Source: JAPKZH01 sp964537875 | GTDB lineage: Bacteria > Acidobacteriota > Aminicenantia > Aminicenantales > UBA4085 | DNA: 9,899 bases | Direction of reading: 5' to 3' | Assembly: GCA_964537875.1 (NCBI GenBank) | Contig: CAZIDN010000103.1 | Location: forward strand, 1-9,899 | The notes under the pieces: model-generated | Seen by the model: the letters and a program-made list of their open reading frames with translations, nothing else | What the model was told of the DNA's origin: nothing | Databases searched by the model: none | Shown here: positions 6,141-9,899 of the stretch, one piece after another | Numbering within the stretch: position 1 is the first letter of the stretch | How the letters are laid out: every line of letters begins with the position of its first letter | Made by a program: the position numbers and the translations under genes

Positions 6141-7289
6141 CTACTCCCATGCCGACAGGTATGCCTTGATGGACCGATAGCCTTCCTCGTCCTCCTCAAT
6201 GGTATAAAGCCATCCCTTTTTCCAGACGCAGGACCGTGTGGGAAGAGCTACTCTGGCGAAATATCTTCCTTCATTATCGAAGACATCGTGATAAAAGGTT
6301 TTTTTGTCCTCGAGCTTTTCAAATGTCTTGACGAAAATCCGGCCTTCGTCATCGAGGAACAAGAAATCATAATCGTTGTGATATTTCGGCCAGACGATAT
6401 TTATTCCGGAAGTGATGAGCCCTTTGGTCCTTTCTTTCTTTTCGTCTTCGGTGATCATGACGGGATCATAATCCTTGACGATCTTTCTGAGCGGCTTTCC
6501 TTCCCGGCTCCAAATATGAATCTCATATTTGGTCGGCAATCCCCAGATGATGATGTCGTCTTTGCCGATTTCGTATGTAAACCTCGGGAAAAATGGGTTA
6601 AAATTGGGATACTTGAGGAGTGCCACTGAAGAAATCGTGAACTTAGGCTCCAGAGATGGTCCCAACTTCTTGAGTTGAGCCGTGTATTCCTGATCCACGA
6701 TGCTGACGTCGGTTACGATGTCCCCCCGGCTGTCCGCGCGGGGACGATTGAAAAATTGCAGCCGTGCCGTCGAGACGTTTCTCAGAAATTGGCCCTGGAG
6801 CGTGAAAAAAACAAGCTGGCGGGCGTTGCTATCCGTTATCATGATCTCTTGCTGGGGCGTGATTCGGATTTCTCTTGGCCCTTGGAGTTCACCCGGCCCT
6901 TGCCCCTTTTTGCCGATCGTGCGCACAAGGGCGCCCTGGCTGTTGAAAACGCTGATTCTGGCCTCCTTCCGGTCGAGCCCATAGATCTCCCCTCTATCGT
7001 CCACGGCAATGTCGATAAGGTCGGAAAAAAGAGGCTCAGTCTTGCCGATAGTTAGGGCTTCGTTGAGAACAAGCCTGGTCTTCGTCCCAGGCACAGGAGC
7101 GGGTGTCTTGGGGTTGTAGATGACGGTCATGCCGTTTTCAACCCGGATCTTGATGTCCTCGCCAAGAGCATAAAATCCGGAGCAAACAAGAAAGGCGAGC
7201 AAGATTCGCAACCGTGCACACCGCTGCCTCTTTGCCATTTCTATATTATCATACAACAAAAACACGGCTGTATTCCCTTTGAATTTCAT
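6141..7289 (-). CDS. exported six-bladed beta-propeller (NHL-like) protein
   Basis: This 382-residue protein opens with a hydrophobic export signal. From Met1 the segment at about 27-42 is preceded by basic KRQRCARLR, so it is a signal peptide or anchor. The rest is rich in propeller-blade strands, such as IDIAVDDRGEIYGLDRKEA (92-110) and ISVFNSQGALVRTIGKKGQG (112-131). The GQGPGEL turn (129-135) is a mark of the six-bladed propeller families widespread in Bacteroidota, Acidobacteriota and Aminicenantes. Later blades carry DFLFLDDEGRIF and FDNEGRYFARVALP. Propellers of this type bind ligands or partner proteins; no enzymatic motif is visible. The start may be ATG 7287-7289, with an AG-rich stretch upstream, or ATG 7236-7238 (Met18), which gives a more standard signal peptide. 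An AT-rich TATGATAAT stretch just before Met18 could be a -10 element. It lies 54 bases before the ABC ATPase gene, likely as the first gene of that operon or the second after the DUF5916 gene. Confidence 0.75.
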   Translation of the reverse strand: MKFKGNTAVFLLYDNIEMAKRQRCARLRILLAFLVCSGFYALGEDIKIRVENGMTVIYNPKTPAPVPGTKTRLVLNEALTIGKTEPLFSDLIDIAVDDRGEIYGLDRKEARISVFNSQGALVRTIGKKGQGPGELQGPREIRITPQQEIMITDSNARQLVFFTLQGQFLRNVSTARLQFFNRPRADSRGDIVTDVSIVDQEYTAQLKKLGPSLEPKFTISSVALLKYPNFNPFFPRFTYEIGKDDIIIWGLPTKYEIHIWSREGKPLRKIVKDYDPVMITEDEKKERTKGLITSGINIVWPKYHNDYDFLFLDDEGRIFVKTFEKLEDKKTFYHDVFDNEGRYFARVALPTRSCVWKKGWLYTIEEDEEGYRSIKAYLSAWE

Positions 7290-7356
7290 TAACTTTCCGT
7301 CCCCTTCCTCGCGAATTAAGCGCGGTTTGAATGTGGGCCTTGAGTCTCTGCCGGGC

Positions 7357-9498
7357 TCACAGCCGCCAGAGATAGGACACCTTGAAAAAGAAGCTGCGCT
7401 GGGTCTCCAGGAAGCGGTCGGACGGCTCGTACATGCCCTCCCTCCATTCGAGCTTGTCGTAGGACGAGCCGTATCCGATGTGGACGACGGTGCCGGGGAT
7501 GTAGGTGAACGAGGCGAGAAGATCGGTCATCATGCGCTTGTAGAAGGAGTTGTATTCGACGATCGCCCGGAAGAATAGATACTTGTTGGTTTGGTATATG
7601 TTCTCGCTGCGGATGATCGTGTAGTCGTATTCCTTTAAACGATCTGCCGAACGGATAAAATCCGAATAGGTCAGGCTGAGGCCGAAGTGCAATTTTTCCG
7701 AGGGCAGGTAGGCGGCGCTGAGCAAGGCATCGCTCCCGCGGCCTTGATAGGGTGATTCGACATACCGGATTTTCTGTCCATAGACATAGCGCATATTCAG
7801 CAGAAGCTGCTTGGTGAGCTGACTCACCCCGATCAGGCGGAACCCGCTCCGGTCGAACCGCTTCCCCAGGAAGACCTCGGTCTGATAACGGCCCCCGGCG
7901 GTGAGCGTCGTGTTCCGGGGCAGGATCAGGCGCAGGTCGAAGGTGTTGTAAGTTTCGTAGAGCCCGCTGAACTTGTCCCGGATATTGATCGTGTGGAAGA
8001 GCGGGTCGATGCGGAGGAAAGTCCTGGATTTCGGATAGATCATCGGCACGTATCCCACCTTGAGGCGGGTCAGCCCGTTGCGGGTGAGATAGCCGGTTTC
8101 GGTCAGGAAATTTTTGCCCAAATCCTGGAAGGTGATCTCGAACAACCGGTCTCTCGTCTGGTAGTAATATTGCAGGCCGAGAGCGTGTCCTTCCAGCTCA
8201 TCGCTTTGGCCGGCCGGTTTCGTCTGGGCGATCAAGGCGTGATAGGCAAATGAACTTGAGGGATTGAGCCGGATATGGGCGTCCGACCCGGCGACGACAT
8301 TGTATCGGGACCCCTCAAACCGGCTGGTCCAGACACCGCCGATATAGCTATCGTCCCGCAGGGCGTGCTTGTAGCGGGCGATCGCGACGTGGGCATAGTC
8401 GTTCGGCGATCCGGGCGCCAGCTCGTCCAGAGCGTAGATCGAGGCGATGGTGTCCTTCGGACTCACCTTGCCGTTGAGCTTGAAACCGAGGAAGGGTTCG
8501 ACGATTGTCCGGGTGTGGACGACGGACTCGAGCGGATCCCCCGTTTCGGTCGCCGCCAGGGTGAACTTCTCCCGGCCTTCCAGGAAAAAGGGCCGTTTCT
8601 CGGGGTAGAAAAGCGCGTAGCGGAGGTTGAAATCGACCTGCCCCGCGTCGGATTCGACCTGGCTGAAGTCGGGGTTGACCGTTCCGTCCAGGATAAGCTG
8701 TGAAGTTAGGCCGTATTTGACCGTCAGGCCGAGGTCGGTTTCCGCCTTCTGCGCTTGCAGCGATCCCTGGTCAATCAGGCTCGTCTGTCCATGGGTGATG
8801 GCGGGCAGGAGTTCCAGGAGAGTGTAATGCTTGATGTCCGTGAAATGGAGCGGTCGCGTCTGGGTCAGGAAATCAAATCCCCGGGCGGGGTCGAGCGCCG
8901 GGTAGGTGCCCGACTCGGAAAACCGGCTGATACTCCGCTCGAAGATGATGCCCATTTCGACGGGCTCGCGATGCCGGTAGCGAATGCTTTTAAACGGGAT
9001 CCGGACCTCGATCGTGTAGCCTTCCGCGTCGATCCGGCCCGCCGAAAACCAGACCACGTCGATGGTAAAATCCTCTTGACCCCCTTCGAACCTGGAATCG
9101 CCCTGGATTCCAAGGGGGTTGACGTAAAGCGCATAAAGGGACTGTTGATCATTGAAAGTGTCGAGGTTGAGGCAGATCCAGTCGTCCCGATTGATCGTGT
9201 CGCGGGCCGTGACCGAGGCTTTGATTTTGGATGGATCATGGTCAAAGCAGCGGTAGGCAAAGTAAAGGTTCTCCCGGTCGTAGGCATAATAAACGACCGT
9301 TTTTTCCTGCATCTCCTTGCCGAAGTCCGGCCGCCAGGTCAGGAAGCCCGTCTCCGACGGCGCCTGCATCCAGACCGGGTCGTCGAGAACCCCGTCGATA
9401 ACCGGCGGAGTGCTCGCGCGGAAGGGTTTCAGAGGCGGAAGCTTTTCGCTGCTGGCTGCGAAGGCGGGCCAGGCGATGACGCATAGAAGCGAGATCAT
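7357..9498 (-). CDS. DUF5916-type outer-membrane protein: CBM9-like domain plus C-terminal beta-barrel
   Basis: This 713-residue protein starts with a signal peptide (1-14, cut near AFA-AS). Residues about 28-225 form a CBM9/DOMON-like sandwich: PPVIDGVLDDPVW (31-43), YAYDRENLYFAYRCFD (71-86), YTIEVRIPFKSIRY (161-174). The DUF5916 signature follows at about 273-312, with NPDFSQVESDAGQVDFNLRY and then PEKRPFFLEG. From there to the end are amphipathic beta-strands of an outer-membrane barrel, ending in FFFKVSYLWRL as outer-membrane proteins do. The family is thought to sit in the outer membrane with a ligand-binding N-terminal domain. Its substrate is generally unknown; glycan or peptide handling is inferred. 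The ATG at 9496-9498 is the first ATG after an in-frame stop, although its ribosome binding site is weak. A TAGAAT stretch about 30 bases upstream may be a -10 element. Two fragments of a near-identical second copy lie at 1225-1294 and 3272-3486. Confidence 0.88.
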   Translation of the reverse strand: MISLLCVIAWPAFAASSEKLPPLKPFRASTPPVIDGVLDDPVWMQAPSETGFLTWRPDFGKEMQEKTVVYYAYDRENLYFAYRCFDHDPSKIKASVTARDTINRDDWICLNLDTFNDQQSLYALYVNPLGIQGDSRFEGGQEDFTIDVVWFSAGRIDAEGYTIEVRIPFKSIRYRHREPVEMGIIFERSISRFSESGTYPALDPARGFDFLTQTRPLHFTDIKHYTLLELLPAITHGQTSLIDQGSLQAQKAETDLGLTVKYGLTSQLILDGTVNPDFSQVESDAGQVDFNLRYALFYPEKRPFFLEGREKFTLAATETGDPLESVVHTRTIVEPFLGFKLNGKVSPKDTIASIYALDELAPGSPNDYAHVAIARYKHALRDDSYIGGVWTSRFEGSRYNVVAGSDAHIRLNPSSSFAYHALIAQTKPAGQSDELEGHALGLQYYYQTRDRLFEITFQDLGKNFLTETGYLTRNGLTRLKVGYVPMIYPKSRTFLRIDPLFHTINIRDKFSGLYETYNTFDLRLILPRNTTLTAGGRYQTEVFLGKRFDRSGFRLIGVSQLTKQLLLNMRYVYGQKIRYVESPYQGRGSDALLSAAYLPSEKLHFGLSLTYSDFIRSADRLKEYDYTIIRSENIYQTNKYLFFRAIVEYNSFYKRMMTDLLASFTYIPGTVVHIGYGSSYDKLEWREGMYEPSDRFLETQRSFFFKVSYLWRL

Positions 9499-9559
9499 CC
9501 GAATCCGGCCGAGGTTTGTTATTCTAATCTTAGCCCAGCCTTTCCTTCAGCCTGGTGGC

Positions 9560-9748
9560 TTACCGGCGGCTGATCACGTAGGGTTCCTCGACTCCTTTGA
9601 GGTAGACCTTGAAGGAGTAGTTGAACCATTCCTCAACCCTGCCGATGAATTCCATGTTGATAATGGTGGAACGGTGGATCCGGATGAAATGCTGAGCCGG
9701 AAGGCGGGTCTCCCATTCCTTCATCGACTTGAGCGTCAGGCCCGTCAA
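9560..9748 (-). pseudogene. truncated LytTR DNA-binding domain of a response regulator
   Basis: The frame reads the C-terminal part of a LytTR domain: TLKSMKEWETRLP, then the hallmark FIRIHRSTIIN, then EEWFNYSFKVYL and a PYVISRR end at TAA (9560-9562). LytTR domains are about 100 residues long and usually follow a receiver domain (LytR/AlgR/AgrA type). Here only about 60 residues remain. Above 9748 the frame continues for about 20 codons of non-homologous residues to a stop, with no receiver domain. The only nearby start would be a TTG at 9746-9748. The sequence there fits a plus-strand gene tail better, so the regulator was cut by a rearrangement. It lies 61 bases before the DUF5916 gene, which an intact version may once have controlled. 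It lacks the first strands of the DNA-binding fold and is probably not functional. Confidence 0.72.
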
Positions 9749-9841
9749 ATCTTTGAAAAGGCCCTTCCGCTTATTCAGGACCAGACACTCAAGAAAAAAG
9801 TCAACGAGTATTTAAAGATAATCAAAGAGGCACGAAAATAG
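9740..9841 (+). pseudogene. C-terminal tail of a helical (TPR-like) protein, 5' part missing
   Basis: The plus-strand frame ending at TAG (9839-9841) reads ARQIFEKALPLI, then QDQTLKKKVNEYLKIIKEARK. This is a charged amphipathic double helix of the kind that ends tetratricopeptide-repeat proteins. Upstream of about 9740 the same frame is antisense to the LytTR fragment and the DUF5916 gene and looks like a shadow, so the rest of the gene is missing. The change of coding strand within about 10 bases marks a breakpoint. The base composition is much more AT-rich than the flanking DUF5916 gene. The remaining 9842-9899 is AT-rich with nothing recognisable. Confidence 0.45.
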
Positions 9842-9899
9842 TCAGCCTTATTCCTCATATTGATATTTGAATCTTGCTCTAAGCATAGGATATTTTCGA

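Noticed and set aside
9317..9739. plus-strand open frame upstream of the helical tail at 9740-9841
   Set aside because: This part is the complement of the DUF5916 signal region and the LytTR fragment. Only the last 33 codons read like a real protein.
1..9899. CRISPR array, tRNA, rRNA or riboswitch
   Set aside because: No regularly spaced repeats, cloverleaf-like segments or known conserved leader motifs were seen by eye on either strand.

Overview
The window looks like an accessory stretch of a Gram-negative, probably environmental, bacterial genome with mid-to-high GC. The evidence for an outer membrane is a protein with a secreted carbohydrate-binding-like domain fused to a beta-barrel (DUF5916 type). 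Its neighbours are an exported six-bladed propeller protein and a two-gene ABC exporter. This combination is typical of Acidobacteriota and Aminicenantes-like lineages. That placement is inference from gene style; there is no marker gene in the window.

Layout. Bases 1-334 hold no clear gene, apart from a possible 13-codon tail of an upstream gene at the very start. Bases 335-840 (minus strand) are a type II toxin-antitoxin pair, with a ribbon-helix-helix antitoxin followed by an overlapping RelE/ParE toxin. Two copies of an 8-bp word, 11 bp apart, lie just upstream as a likely operator. Bases 841-1224 carry a possible minus-strand gene tail. Bases 1364-3262 (plus strand) encode a secreted 632-residue protein made of two tandem DUF4438 units. 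Bases 3540-7289 (minus strand) hold, in transcription order, the propeller protein, the ABC ATPase and its large permease. Bases 7357-9498 (minus strand) encode the intact 713-residue DUF5916 outer-membrane protein. Bases 9560 to about 9748 are the truncated DNA-binding end of a LytTR-type regulator. It abuts the tail of an unrelated plus-strand gene that ends at 9841.

The most striking observation is a scar. The DUF4438 gene, with its own promoter, sits between two fragments of a broken second copy of the DUF5916 gene. One fragment (1225-1294) matches the 3' end of the intact gene. The other (3272-3486) matches an internal segment. Both are about 89% identical to the intact copy by hand count, contain no gaps, and lie in the correct order and orientation. 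The 457 bp that should lie between them is replaced by 1977 bp carrying the DUF4438 gene. In the longer fragment nearly all the differences are synonymous, so the lost paralogue was evolving as a functional gene until it was broken, or was donated by a relative. Together with the truncated regulator and the stray gene tails, this marks the window as repeatedly rearranged. No transposase, integrase or obvious target-site duplication is visible.

How the genes may work together: the propeller gene and the ABC pair form a tight same-strand group, with gaps of 54 and 6 bp, and are probably co-transcribed. The DUF5916 gene is 67 bp upstream of them on the same strand and could be part of the same unit. 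An envelope role, such as export or handling of a peptide or glycan ligand, fits but is not demonstrated.
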